NCBI GenBank assembly: GCA_009838465.1
Contig: VXRN01000025.1
Span: 30,196-94,195 of the forward strand
Reading direction: 5' to 3'
DNA length: 64,000 nt
Origin: Dehalococcoidia bacterium
GTDB lineage: Bacteria > Chloroflexota > Dehalococcoidia > Lucifugimonadales > UBA1123
Shown piece after piece: positions 53,510 through 62,488 of the stretch. The position numbers and the translations under genes are program-made. Under the pieces are notes generated by a model. That model ran no database searches. It was not told where the DNA came from and worked only from the letters and a program-made list of their open reading frames with translations. Within the stretch, counting starts at the first letter, position 1. Each line of letters opens with the position of its first letter.

Positions 53510-54709
53510 ATGGACAAGGCGCTGGATGGAGTGAGAATCATAGACCTGACCCAGTTCGAGGCCGGCACGTCCTGCACCCAGATGCTAGCATGGCTGGGCG
53601 CGGACGTCATAAAAGTCGAGCAGCCGAACGTTGGAGATCCTGGACGCGGCGTCGCAGGCGGTGAAGGGGACTCCCCCTACTTCATTCACTACAACTCGAA
53701 CAAGCGCAGCGTCACGCTCAACCTGAAGTCCGAGAAGGGCAGGGAGATGTTCTTCGAGATGGTCAGGCAGGGGGACATAGTTTCAGAAAACCTCGCCCCG
53801 GGCACCCTGGAGCGGCTTGGACTCGGCTACGATGTCCTGGCAGAGGTCAATCCTCGTATTATTCTGGCCCGCGTGAAGGGCTTTGGGACCTACGGCCCGT
53901 ACAGCCGGTACAAGAGCTTCGATCCGGTAGCGCAGGCGGCGGGTGGTGGTTTCTGCGCCACGGGCGAACCGGACGGCCCTCCCATGCGGCCCGGCACCAC
54001 GTCCGGCGACTCCGCAACGGGAATGCACGCCGCAATTGGGATACTGGCCGCTCTCTGGCAGCGCGAGCGCACCGGCAGAGGCCAGGTCATCGAAGTCTCG
54101 ATGCAGGACGCGATAGTCAACCTGAGTCGCACATGGATGGCGCGCGCGGAACAGGGTCGCGTCTCACCTGAGCGCACGGGCAACAGCCTGCGCGCCAGCC
54201 CGGGAGTGGGAACGTTCCACTGCGCCCCCGGCGGCCCGGACGACTACGTGTACATGATCGCATCTCCCGCGCGTAAGCCGATGTGGAAGGCCCTTGTTGA
54301 AGCAATTGGCCACGATGAGCTATTCGACGACCCGCGCCTCGACGACCCCGACCAGGCTATCGAAGTAACCGCCGAGATCAACGGACTGATTGACGCCTGG
54401 ACGAGTCAGCGCTCCAAGTTCGAGGTGATGAAGATACTCGGCGAGAAGGGGATCCCGTGCAGCGCGTGCTTCAACGCCGTTGACCTCTACGCCGACGAAC
54501 ATCTCAGACAGCGCGAGATGATAGTAACCGTGGATCACCCGGACAGGGGCGAATTCACCCTGCCGGGCTGCCCCGTCAAGATGTCCGACTCACCCGTGGA
54601 CTTCCGCGCGGCGCCACTATTGGGCCAGCACAACGCCGAGGTGTTCGCCGAGTTCTTCGACATCGGCGCGGAGTCCCTGAAGTCCTTGAATTCCGAAAAC
54701 GTGATCTAG
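53510..54709 (+). CDS. CaiB/BaiF family CoA transferase
   Basis: 399 residues from the ATG at 53510, which has AAAGGA upstream. Family markers: LDGVRIIDLTQFEAGTSCTQ, WLGADVIKVEQPNVGDPGR, KRSVTLNLKSEKGRE and FCATGEPDGPPMRPGTT. The catalytic Asp is likely in VIEVSMQDAIVNL. It moves CoA between carboxylic acids (class III). The methyltransferase and LLM genes follow with 1-bp gap and 4-bp overlap, so they form one operon. Confidence 0.92.
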   Translation: MDKALDGVRIIDLTQFEAGTSCTQMLAWLGADVIKVEQPNVGDPGRGVAGGEGDSPYFIHYNSNKRSVTLNLKSEKGREMFFEMVRQGDIVSENLAPGTLERLGLGYDVLAEVNPRIILARVKGFGTYGPYSRYKSFDPVAQAAGGGFCATGEPDGPPMRPGTTSGDSATGMHAAIGILAALWQRERTGRGQVIEVSMQDAIVNLSRTWMARAEQGRVSPERTGNSLRASPGVGTFHCAPGGPDDYVYMIASPARKPMWKALVEAIGHDELFDDPRLDDPDQAIEVTAEINGLIDAWTSQRSKFEVMKILGEKGIPCSACFNAVDLYADEHLRQREMIVTVDHPDRGEFTLPGCPVKMSDSPVDFRAAPLLGQHNAEVFAEFFDIGAESLKSLNSENVI

Positions 54710-54710
54710 G

Positions 54711-55358
54711 ATGGATGCTTCCCGCGCGAATTACAAGGCCCTGGTGCGCAGCGGGTACAACAGTTGCGCCGCCGCCTATCACGAGGCTCGCAGCGCGGAA
54801 GCAACGTCGGAACTGGACGTCCTCCTGAACAGGCTGGTTAACGGGGCTTCCGTTCTCGACATCGGCTGCGGCGCGGGAGTGCCGGTTGCGCGCGCCTTAT
54901 CAGAGAGGTTCAACGTCACGGGGGTAGATATTTCGGACGGTATGATCGAGCTTGCCAGGGCAAACGTCCCGGCTGGAAGGTTCATCCGAGCCGATGTTAT
55001 GACAGTCGCCTTCAATCCTTCTACCTTCGATGCGGTTACCGCCTTCTATTCGATATTTCACTTGCCCAGAAGCGAGCATCGAGACCTATTCCGCCGTATT
55101 CACCAATGGCTGAGAGTGGGCGGTTACCTTTTATGTCTTCTGCCGCGCTACGATGAAGAAACATACTTGGACGAATTCTTCGGCTCTACCATGTACTGGA
55201 GCAGTTACGCCCAGGAAGACTATGAACGACATCTGGCTGAAATCGGCTTCGACATCCTGGAAATGTCAATTGCCGGAAGCGGCTTCGACGAATCGGTCGG
55301 AGCGGAGCCGGAAAGTCATCCAGTCGTGTTGGCGCAAAAGCGAAAGGCCGGCCAATGA
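54711..55358 (+). CDS. Class I SAM-dependent methyltransferase
   Basis: 215-residue small-molecule methyltransferase. Motif I VLDIGCGAGVPVARAL is near residue 47, GVDISDGMIELAR is motif II, and FDAVTAFYSIFHLPRSEH is motif IV. It starts 1 bp after the CoA-transferase stop and ends overlapping the LLM gene by 4 bp, so it probably acts in the same pathway. Acceptor unknown. Confidence 0.9.
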   Translation: MDASRANYKALVRSGYNSCAAAYHEARSAEATSELDVLLNRLVNGASVLDIGCGAGVPVARALSERFNVTGVDISDGMIELARANVPAGRFIRADVMTVAFNPSTFDAVTAFYSIFHLPRSEHRDLFRRIHQWLRVGGYLLCLLPRYDEETYLDEFFGSTMYWSSYAQEDYERHLAEIGFDILEMSIAGSGFDESVGAEPESHPVVLAQKRKAGQ

Positions 55359-56434
55359 AATACGCCCTCTTCACTCATGTCCCCTGGCCGCAGGACACCG
55401 ACGCCGCCAGGCTGCTGTCTTATGCGACAGACGAGGCACGGCTGGCAGAAGACCTCGGCTTCTCCAGCGCCTGGATAGCCGAGCATCACTTCACGCGCTA
55501 CGGCGTGGGATCTTCCGCGCTCGTCATAGCCGCCTACATCGCCGGACGCACCCAGAAGATACGGCTCGGAACCGGCGTCCTGATACCCACGCTCCACAAC
55601 CCGATACGCCTTGCCGAGGACACCGCCACGATGGACGCGATAAGTGGCGGACGTCTCGACGTCGGCTTCGGTCGTGGTGTCTATGGATACGAATACAGCG
55701 GCTTCGGCGTTGAACCCGCCACCAGCCAGGAACATTTCCAGGAAAGCGTCAACATCATCGAGGGCCTCTGGACGAACCCCGAATTCTCACATAAAGGGGA
55801 ATTCTACGACCTGAATAAAGTCAGCCTCGCTCCATTACCCGTACAGAGTCCTCACCCGCCAATCTACATCGCCGCCACACGAACGCCTGAGACGCTTGAC
55901 TACTGCATATCCAGGGGACACAACCTCTGCATCGCGGTCGTCATGGATACCGCGCCAGCGCTCGACCTGCTGCGTCGCTTCGTACAGAAGTCCGCCGAGG
56001 CGGGAATGAACAAACCCGCTTCCGAAGTGCCATTCTTCAGGTACATGTACGTCGCCGAGACCAACGAGCAGGCCAGACGGGATACCGCAGCCCATCTCGA
56101 ATGGGTGCTGGATATGCTCTTCTGGCGCGGCTGGTTCAAGGACGGCGGCAGCGAAATCCACCACGACATCGAGGAGTGGAGACGCACCCGCACTGAAACT
56201 CCCGTCACCCTGAACTACGTTCTTGAGAACCGAGCCATCATAGGCGACCCCGACTACTGCATCGCCCGCATCGAAGAACTCAAGCGCGCCGGCGTCGAAT
56301 ACCTCGGCGCAAACTTCGCCATGGGCGGCCTAGACCACAAGAAAGTTCTGCGCTCCATGGAGCTATTCGCCAAAGAGGTCATGCCGCATATCGGCCTGCC
56401 AGTCGAGGTCAGTAACGCCGCAGCGGACAGCTGA
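55355..56434 (+). CDS. LLM class flavin-dependent oxidoreductase
   Basis: 359-residue bacterial-luciferase-like TIM barrel that binds FMN or F420. Family features are SSAWIAEHHFTRYGVGSSAL, IRLGTGVLIPTLHNPIRLAE and GGRLDVGFGRG. Coupled by ATGA overlap to the methyltransferase. Members often mono-oxygenate xenobiotic or sulfur compounds; with the CoA transferase it suggests a catabolic operon. Confidence 0.92.
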   Translation: MKYALFTHVPWPQDTDAARLLSYATDEARLAEDLGFSSAWIAEHHFTRYGVGSSALVIAAYIAGRTQKIRLGTGVLIPTLHNPIRLAEDTATMDAISGGRLDVGFGRGVYGYEYSGFGVEPATSQEHFQESVNIIEGLWTNPEFSHKGEFYDLNKVSLAPLPVQSPHPPIYIAATRTPETLDYCISRGHNLCIAVVMDTAPALDLLRRFVQKSAEAGMNKPASEVPFFRYMYVAETNEQARRDTAAHLEWVLDMLFWRGWFKDGGSEIHHDIEEWRRTRTETPVTLNYVLENRAIIGDPDYCIARIEELKRAGVEYLGANFAMGGLDHKKVLRSMELFAKEVMPHIGLPVEVSNAAADS

Positions 56435-56505
56435 CTCCGGCTTAATCCGCGCCACATCCTGAACATCATCACATCCGGTAAATCCTGATTCTGACATCTC
56501 AGGCT

Positions 56506-57096
56506 TCATCCGCCAAGCGCCGACCTGGTCAGCTCTTCGACCACCTGCCACAACCAGTTCATCCCCAACAGTATCGCAACAACCAGGATCAGGAACGCGA
56601 CTATCCTGAGCCGCCACCGCGCGGCCCTCTTGCGCCTGACCCTGCTCCTCATACTGCGCCGGTGGTCCCAGGGCCTTGTCTGAGACTTGCCAGCCTTCCA
56701 GATTCCCAGCCGGCGTTTTCTGGCCCGTGCCTCCGCTTCATCTATACCGTCCAGCTTCCCGTACCTCTGGTAGGAGTACGCCAGCCCGGCAGCCACCATC
56801 ATGTGATTCAGAGACTTCTTCCTGTTCCGCCGGTACACGACGCCGACCACACGTCCATAGCGGTCGGAACTCACCGCGTCGAGGCGCAACGAACCACTCG
56901 AGATCCTTCGCATCTCATTCCTGGCGTCGGTTCCGTAGGGTTGGGACAATTCGGGCGCGTCTATAGCATAGAGACGGACTGGAAAAGGCTTCGGCTTCAG
57001 CATAAAGTTGAACCACCTGCGCCGCGCGACTACCAGCGAGTCCCCATCTACTACCCTTGTTACGCGAACCTTGACTTTGTAACTCCTCAGAGACAA
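56506..57096 (-). CDS. Membrane-anchored thermonuclease-like (SNase) protein
   Basis: 196 residues. The SNase domain (about 5-135) has RVVDGDSLVV, the active-site region VRLYAIDAPELSQPYG, and the second Arg site SDRYGRVVGVVY. A basic stretch (about 140-160) is followed by a single C-terminal membrane helix (165-187), an unusual position; most SNases are secreted. The topology decides whether it degrades nucleic acid outside or inside the cell. Confidence 0.85.
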   Translation of the reverse strand: MSLRSYKVKVRVTRVVDGDSLVVARRRWFNFMLKPKPFPVRLYAIDAPELSQPYGTDARNEMRRISSGSLRLDAVSSDRYGRVVGVVYRRNRKKSLNHMMVAAGLAYSYQRYGKLDGIDEAEARARKRRLGIWKAGKSQTRPWDHRRSMRSRVRRKRAARWRLRIVAFLILVVAILLGMNWLWQVVEELTRSALGG

Positions 57097-57223
57097 TCCC
57101 TTGACCTACTCTGATTGTAGTCTGGAACAGGCGTAGTAGAGCAGTCGTTTAGGAGGCATGGATTCGACAAGTTTTCACAGCCAGTAGCAACACCCGACTG
57201 ACTGATGAGACGATTTCATAAGT

Positions 57224-57330
57224 CCCTTCCCCCTTGACGGGGGAAGGTTAGGATGGGGGTGACTCCGCTAATCCAAATTCAGTGCCCACCCCTATCAGCC
57301 CTTGATGGGGGAAGGTTAGGATGGGGTGAT
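57224..57330. repeat. Intergenic repeat family A, copy 7 (inverted)
   Basis: CCCTTCCCCCTTGACGGGGG then AAGGTTAGGATGGGGGTGA, followed by a near-identical second half ending GGGGAAGGTTAGGATGGGG. This copy and copy 8 face the other way from copies 1-6. It lies in the 255-bp gap between the SNase and transglutaminase genes; no gene was seen there. Confidence 0.7.
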
Positions 57331-57351
57331 CAGGTCCGACTGCATATTCGT

Positions 57352-58215
57352 TTATCCGCTGGGAGGAGTCTGGATGAGGGCCAGCGCGTCCTGGAAGGAT
57401 GGAGTAGTGTCATCGGGCGTCACCTTGCCAATGGCAACGTCCAGATGGCCGGTGCCACGCGACACGAAGGTCCCCTCGACAGGAGAGGCGTGCGTGTAGT
57501 CCATGCCCAATGCGAACTTGATCAGGTCGGCATCCTTGGCCAGACGGTGACCTCTGGTGGGGTCTGCGGGAAGCCAACCGAGACTTGGGTGCAGGAATTC
57601 TATCCAGGCGTGGGTCTCACCCGCCTGGGCGGTAAGCAGCCCGCTAACATACCGAGTCGGAACCCCAAGGGATCGAAGAAGGGCTATCGCCAGGTGGGTC
57701 ATATCCTGGCACACGCCCTTCCGGGTTTCGAGAACGTGTTCGGCTGAGGTCGCGACCGAGGTGAGGCCTCTCTCATAGGTAATATTCGTGTAAACCCAGT
57801 CAACGATCGCTCCGACAGTCTCCAGCAGGCCCTGGCAATTCCCGGCCATCTGTGTCGCGGTATCGGATACCCTCCCCGGCGTGACAAGAGGTGATGGAGC
57901 CAGAAACCCTCGGGCGGTGGCATCGTATTCGATGGATTTTAGAGACACGTCGCTGGGAGAAGGAGGGCTTTTCAGGAGTGCCTTTCCTATCGAGAGAATA
58001 GTCAGTTCTCGATGGGGAGAGGTGAGTCGCACATGGTGAGTCGGATTTCCGTAGCTGTCCCTGAAATCCATCGGTGTAGAAGGCGGTTCGGTGGTTATTG
58101 CAGACATCAGGGGCGTCTGGTAAGCATCGTGATACGCCGATATTCTCAGCAGATTGTCATTCTGGGTTACGGTATCCGTATATTTGTATCGGGCGGCGTA
58201 GGCGAAGCTTGGCAT
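57352..58215 (-). CDS. Transglutaminase-like protein
   Basis: 287 residues. The C-terminal transglutaminase core has Cys169 in RKGVCQDMTHL, His202 in GETHAWIEFLH and Asp218 in LPADPTRGH, the complete triad. The N-terminal part (about 1-130) is the bacterial transglutaminase-like N domain. It likely cuts or crosslinks peptides. No signal peptide is visible. Family genes often sit beside circularly permuted ATP-grasp genes; none is here. Confidence 0.88.
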   Translation of the reverse strand: MPSFAYAARYKYTDTVTQNDNLLRISAYHDAYQTPLMSAITTEPPSTPMDFRDSYGNPTHHVRLTSPHRELTILSIGKALLKSPPSPSDVSLKSIEYDATARGFLAPSPLVTPGRVSDTATQMAGNCQGLLETVGAIVDWVYTNITYERGLTSVATSAEHVLETRKGVCQDMTHLAIALLRSLGVPTRYVSGLLTAQAGETHAWIEFLHPSLGWLPADPTRGHRLAKDADLIKFALGMDYTHASPVEGTFVSRGTGHLDVAIGKVTPDDTTPSFQDALALIQTPPSG

Positions 58216-58311
58216 CGAATAGATCCGGGTTATTGTTGGCCACTTTCAGCAAGTGAACTGTAGATTCATGGAGTTTACACTCTTCAGTAACGAACAGGGA
58301 CACATTAAGGC

Positions 58312-58320
58312 TGATATTAT
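58312..58320 (+). promoter_or_regulatory. Extended -10 candidate for the PPC gene
   Basis: TGATATTAT (58312-58320), an extended -10, about 68 nt before the PPC-protein ATG, in the divergent gap with the transglutaminase gene. No clear -35. Confidence 0.4.
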
Positions 58321-58387
58321 ACTGCTTACCGTCAATGGCTGAACGGACTTCGCCTCATTGTCCAAATCCGCATTCAGGGGGTATCAA

Positions 58388-58786
58388 ATGCCGAAATGGG
58401 AGGCCGATAACACACACATAATCTACAGACGCTTTGAGGCCGGAGAGTCTCTTGTAGGCGGCCTGGAGACATTCGCCCTGGAGGAGGGGATCAAGGAGGC
58501 TGCGATAACGTCTTGCATTGGCAGTTTTCGTCAACTCCGATTGCGCAACCTTTGCAGACATGATGCCGAGGGTTTGCCGGAGTTCGAGAGGAGCCTCCTG
58601 GACGAAAATCTTGAGCTCGTGAGCGCGGAAGGGTACATCCAGCCACTGCCGGAAGGAGGCATCCGCGTTCATATCCATGTTGCAGCCGCGCGCCCGTCAG
58701 GTGAGATGGTCGGTGGTCACTGCGAGGAAGCGACAACTTATACCGGAGCCTTCATGTATCTCCACGTTCTGGACACTCAAGTGTAG
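58388..58786 (+). CDS. PPC (DUF296) domain protein
   Basis: 132 residues, one PPC/DUF296 domain as in bacterial and plant AT-hook proteins. RVHIHVAAA and GEMVGGHCEEAT contain the conserved histidines of the family metal/active cleft. The bacterial form is a homotrimer of unknown activity. CAGGGGG lies 6 nt before this ATG; the frame runs back to a TTG at 58358 with no ribosome site. Confidence 0.88.
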   Translation: MPKWEADNTHIIYRRFEAGESLVGGLETFALEEGIKEAAITSCIGSFRQLRLRNLCRHDAEGLPEFERSLLDENLELVSAEGYIQPLPEGGIRVHIHVAAARPSGEMVGGHCEEATTYTGAFMYLHVLDTQV

Positions 58787-58963
58787 CCAATCGAACGTCT
58801 TTGACACCCCGTCGCGCTTGGGCTTACAATCGCGTGGCTTACGTTCCAACTTCACATGGATCCGGCGTATATGTGCGTGAGCGCCGAGCAGAGGTCGGAC
58901 AAGAGTCACGCCATACAGAAAGTGCGCCGAAAGGGAAGTCCCACCCCCGCCGAAGGAGCCCAT

Positions 58964-60160
58964 ATGGACTATTCAGACTTGTTCACAAGAAATCTTCCCG
59001 CGGAGGTGGAAAGCCCACCCGGACAAGCCGAAGACACGAAATACATTTTCTCTGTGACTTACACGGACCGCGACACCATGCCGGTGCAGGGTTTCGTGGA
59101 CGCCCTGGCAGACATAATGCCGCGTGAGGGAGTGGAACTCGCCAAGTACCCGCCACCACAGGGTCATGTGGGACTGCGCGAGTACATTGCCGCGGCTCTT
59201 CACGACAACAGGGGTATGGACGTGCCGGTGGACAACATCTTTCTGAGTTCAGGAGCGGGAGGCGCCGTCGGAACTATCCTGGACGCCCTGATCGACGAAG
59301 GCGACACCGTCCTGGTCGAGCAGTTCTGCTACTCAGGCACGCTGGGAATGCTGCTCGGCAAACGCGCGAACGTAATCCATCTGCCCACCGACGAGAATGG
59401 CATGGACACCGACGCGCTCGAACAGACCATCAAGGATCTCGCCGCCAAGGGCGTCAAGCCCAAGCTGATCTACACCATCAGCGTGTATCAGAACCCGATG
59501 GGCGTTACGTTGAGCGCCGACCGTCGCAAGCATATGGTGGACATATCCCAGCGATACGGAATCCCGATCCTGGAAAACGAGTCCTATGCCGACTTCAGAA
59601 TCGATGGCGATCCTCTGCCCCAGGCTATGTACGGCATGGACAACGAGGATGGCATCATGCACGTCTCCGCCTATACCAAGCTGCTTGGATGCGGGCTGCG
59701 ACTAGGTTTCGGCGTTGTGCCTGACGAGGTGAAAGACGTCGTGGGAAGACTCCGATTCGGCACGTCCCCGAGCCACCTTACTTCGATGGCAATTTACGAA
59801 TACCTGCGACAGAACGGCGACGAGTACATCGAGTCGGTCGCCCGGTCCCTGGGCGCCAAACGCGACGCCATGCTGGCTGCGCTCGGCGAGCGATTCCCTC
59901 CAAACTGCGAGTGGAGCAATCCGCACGGCGGGATGATGCTCTGGGGCAAACTGCCTGAAGGCGCCGATACATGGAACACACTGGAAAAGGCTGTGGCGGC
60001 GGGGGTCAAATACAACCCGGGCGCCGTCTATCGAGCCAACAGGTCGCCCAATAATTATATGCGCTTGACATACAGCTACCACGACACCGACGAGATAGCC
60101 GACGGCATAGCTATACTAGCCGACGTATTCGAGCGCGAGGGCCTGTTCGACAACGCTTGA
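58964..60160 (+). CDS. PLP-dependent aminotransferase class I/II, paralogue 1
   Basis: 398 residues, fold type I, LysN/2-aminoadipate-transaminase-like. The Schiff-base Lys is Lys239 in AYTKLLGCGLRLGFG, and QNPMG is near 176-180. At the PLP N1 contact the sequence is ENESY (Asn205 at the usual Asp, Tyr208), unlike EDDCY in paralogue 2. GAAGGAG (58951-58957) fixes this start over an upstream in-frame ATG at 58856. It precedes a second paralogue. Confidence 0.9.
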   Translation: MDYSDLFTRNLPAEVESPPGQAEDTKYIFSVTYTDRDTMPVQGFVDALADIMPREGVELAKYPPPQGHVGLREYIAAALHDNRGMDVPVDNIFLSSGAGGAVGTILDALIDEGDTVLVEQFCYSGTLGMLLGKRANVIHLPTDENGMDTDALEQTIKDLAAKGVKPKLIYTISVYQNPMGVTLSADRRKHMVDISQRYGIPILENESYADFRIDGDPLPQAMYGMDNEDGIMHVSAYTKLLGCGLRLGFGVVPDEVKDVVGRLRFGTSPSHLTSMAIYEYLRQNGDEYIESVARSLGAKRDAMLAALGERFPPNCEWSNPHGGMMLWGKLPEGADTWNTLEKAVAAGVKYNPGAVYRANRSPNNYMRLTYSYHDTDEIADGIAILADVFEREGLFDNA

Positions 60161-60179
60161 CCCCAAACTGTTGAAAAAT

Positions 60180-60270
60180 CCCCTCTCCCTTGATGGGAGA
60201 GGGTTAGGGTGAGGGTGAGATACCTACCCCTCTCTGCCTTTGATGAGGGAAGGCTAGGATGAGGGTGAAC
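60180..60270. repeat. Intergenic repeat family A, copy 8 (inverted)
   Basis: CCCCTCTCCCTTGATGGGAG with AGGGTTAGGGTGAGGGTGAG, then CTACCCCTCTCTGCCTTTGA with GGAAGGCTAGGATGAGGGTGA. It lies between the two aminotransferase genes. Confidence 0.75.
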
Positions 60271-60332
60271 CTCCCCGTAAGGTCACTGAGAACTAAAGAC
60301 CAAAAACTGATAACTAACCAGGAGGAGTTCGT

Positions 60333-61541
60333 ATGCCGGAAGAGAATAAGTTCAGCTTCGAGAATCTGTATTCGAGGCGCGCGCCAGAAGGCCGTCCGAG
60401 AGTGAGTACGGTAAAACGGGGCAAGTATGACTTCGCGGTTGCATATCCTGATCCCAAGTCCATCCCGTTCGACGGCTTAGTAGAAGGTCTTCAGGATGCG
60501 CTTAGGGTCGAGGGTGAAGATCTAGCCATATACGCTCATCCGCAGGGATACGCACCCCTCCGTGAATTCGTCGCTGACAAGCTCGCCAGAGACAGAAACA
60601 TTCACGTTTCGCCCGACGACATCATACTGGGAGACGGATCAGGCCAACCCATTCATATGCTGATAGAAGTCCTGATTGATCCGGGCGACGTGGCTCTTGT
60701 GGAAGATTTTGTGTACAGCGGCACACTCGGTCAACTCCGGCGGTTCGGCGCGGACGTTCGCGGCGTCGAAACCGACAACGAGGGTATGCTGCCGGACGCT
60801 CTCGAAGGCGCAATAACGAAAGCAACATCGCAGGGCAAGCGTCCCAAGATGATCTACACCATTCCGACATATCAGAACCCGATGGGCTGGACGATGACCC
60901 TTGAACGCCGGAAGGCGATGGTCGAGATAGCCAACAGGCACGGAGTGCCTATTCTCGAAGACGACTGCTATGCGGACCTTCGACTGGATGGTGATGCTCA
61001 GCCGACCTCGATCCATTCGCTCGACGATTCAGACAGCACGATGTACGTGGCATCGTTCTCCAAGATCATCGCGCCCGGCATGAGGATCGGATACGTTACA
61101 GCCCCGTCCGCCGTGCTGGACCGCGCGCTGGTTGCAAAGAGCGGCGGTTCTGCCAACACGTTCGCCTCTTACGCGATTCACCGCTATTCGACAGGCCAGC
61201 TCGACGCCCACATTGAGGAGATCAATGACGTACAGCGGGCCAAGCGCGACGCCATGCTCGCCGCCCTCGGCGAAAACTTCGGCGACCGCGCCGAGTGGAG
61301 CAAGCCCAACGGCGGACTGTTCGTCTGGCTCAAGCTGCCCGACGGAAGCGACATCACCTCTATCCGCGACGACGTTCTGGACAAGTACGACGTCGGCTAT
61401 CACGGCGGAGTCAACTTCGCCCCAGATGGCACATCAGGCAAGAACTACGCCCGCCTCTGCTACGGCTTCAATTCTCCCGAGGAGATTCACGAAGGCATAG
61501 CGCAGCTAGCACAAGCATTCGAGAACGAAGGCGCGCTCTAG
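60333..61541 (+). CDS. PLP-dependent aminotransferase class I/II, paralogue 2
   Basis: 402 residues and clearly paralogous to the preceding aminotransferase. Lys244 in SFSKIIAPGMRIGYV is the Schiff-base residue, QNPMG at 181-185, and LEDDCYADLR has the normal Asp (210) and Tyr (213) cofactor contacts. AGGAGG precedes the ATG. The pair differ in the N1 contact, so they likely differ in rate or substrate. Confidence 0.92.
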   Translation: MPEENKFSFENLYSRRAPEGRPRVSTVKRGKYDFAVAYPDPKSIPFDGLVEGLQDALRVEGEDLAIYAHPQGYAPLREFVADKLARDRNIHVSPDDIILGDGSGQPIHMLIEVLIDPGDVALVEDFVYSGTLGQLRRFGADVRGVETDNEGMLPDALEGAITKATSQGKRPKMIYTIPTYQNPMGWTMTLERRKAMVEIANRHGVPILEDDCYADLRLDGDAQPTSIHSLDDSDSTMYVASFSKIIAPGMRIGYVTAPSAVLDRALVAKSGGSANTFASYAIHRYSTGQLDAHIEEINDVQRAKRDAMLAALGENFGDRAEWSKPNGGLFVWLKLPDGSDITSIRDDVLDKYDVGYHGGVNFAPDGTSGKNYARLCYGFNSPEEIHEGIAQLAQAFENEGAL

Positions 61542-61563
61542 CGATTTAGAAATAGTTGAAAAT

Positions 61564-61637
61564 AGCCGGAGGCGGCCGGTATCCGCGCGTTCCTCTGACC
61601 GAATCAGGGGACGTAGAGGTGTGGGCCGCCTTCGGCT
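61564..61637 (+). other. Nested hairpin between aminotransferase and nuclease genes
   Basis: AGCCGGAGGCGGCC (61564-61577) pairs with GGCCGCCTTCGGCT (61624-61637), 14 bp with one G-T. Inside, CCTCT (61592-61596) can pair with AGAGG (61615-61619), or CTGA (61595-61598) with TCAG (61604-61607). No T-tract follows, so it is a structured RNA or processing site at least as likely as a terminator. Confidence 0.55.
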
Positions 61638-61661
61638 GTTAGCCACATCCGCTGACGATAC

Positions 61662-62486
61662 ATGCTTAACTTCCTGTTCTGGAACATCAATCGCAAACCC
61701 ATCGCTCACCTCATAGCTCGACTGGCTCGGGAACGGCGGGTAGATATCTTGGTTCTGGCTGAATGCGAAATTGACCCGATGACCCTGCTAATAGAATTAA
61801 ATCGTAGCGGTCGCGGCAACTTCTCCTTTTCGCCAGACTATTCTGAAAGGTTTTTGGTATATACTCGATTCAATCCCAACTGGTTACGGCCAATAGGCGA
61901 CTACGATAGTCTTAGTGTTAGGCACCTAGTTCACCCGCCATACACTGATTTGATACTGGGTATAGTGCATCTACCCAGCAAATCGCATATGAGTGATGGC
62001 GATCAGTCAGATTTGGCGATCAGGCTCAGAGAAAGGATCGAGAGGGTGGAAAGCGAACTCAGCCACTCACGAACCGTTCTATTCGGGGACTTCAATATGA
62101 ATCCGTTCGAGAGGGGTATGGCAGGTTCAGAGTCCTTCCATTCGGTTATGGACAGAAGCACGGCGCGAGAAGAAAGTCGGATAGTTCAGGGTGAGCGTCG
62201 CAACTTTTTCTATAATCCGATGTGGAGTCTGATGGGAGACGTATCTAAAGGGCCTCCAGGAACATACTACTACAGACAATCGGGAACTCTGAGTTACTTT
62301 TGGCACACAATTGACCAAGTATTACTGCGTCCGGCACTGGTCGAGTGCTTCGACCCAGAAAGAATGACTGTGCTCACGGACGTCGAACATGATTCGTTAC
62401 TCAGGGACAACGGACGCCCCGATACAATCAATGCATCGGACCATTTGCCAATTTTCTTTAGGCTGGAATTGCCACCGGAGGACTAA
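61662..62486 (+). CDS. Endonuclease/exonuclease/phosphatase (EEP) family protein
   Basis: 274 residues. Residues in order match a complete DNase I-like site: Asn in FWNINRKP, Glu in LVLAECEID, Asp and Asn in FGDFNMNPFE, and the SDH in INASDHLPIFF. It hydrolyses phosphodiesters or phosphate esters; the substrate is not visible. The gene and its coupled partner look more AT-rich than their neighbours, which hints at transfer. Confidence 0.85.
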   Translation: MLNFLFWNINRKPIAHLIARLARERRVDILVLAECEIDPMTLLIELNRSGRGNFSFSPDYSERFLVYTRFNPNWLRPIGDYDSLSVRHLVHPPYTDLILGIVHLPSKSHMSDGDQSDLAIRLRERIERVESELSHSRTVLFGDFNMNPFERGMAGSESFHSVMDRSTAREESRIVQGERRNFFYNPMWSLMGDVSKGPPGTYYYRQSGTLSYFWHTIDQVLLRPALVECFDPERMTVLTDVEHDSLLRDNGRPDTINASDHLPIFFRLELPPED

Positions 62487-62488
62487 GA

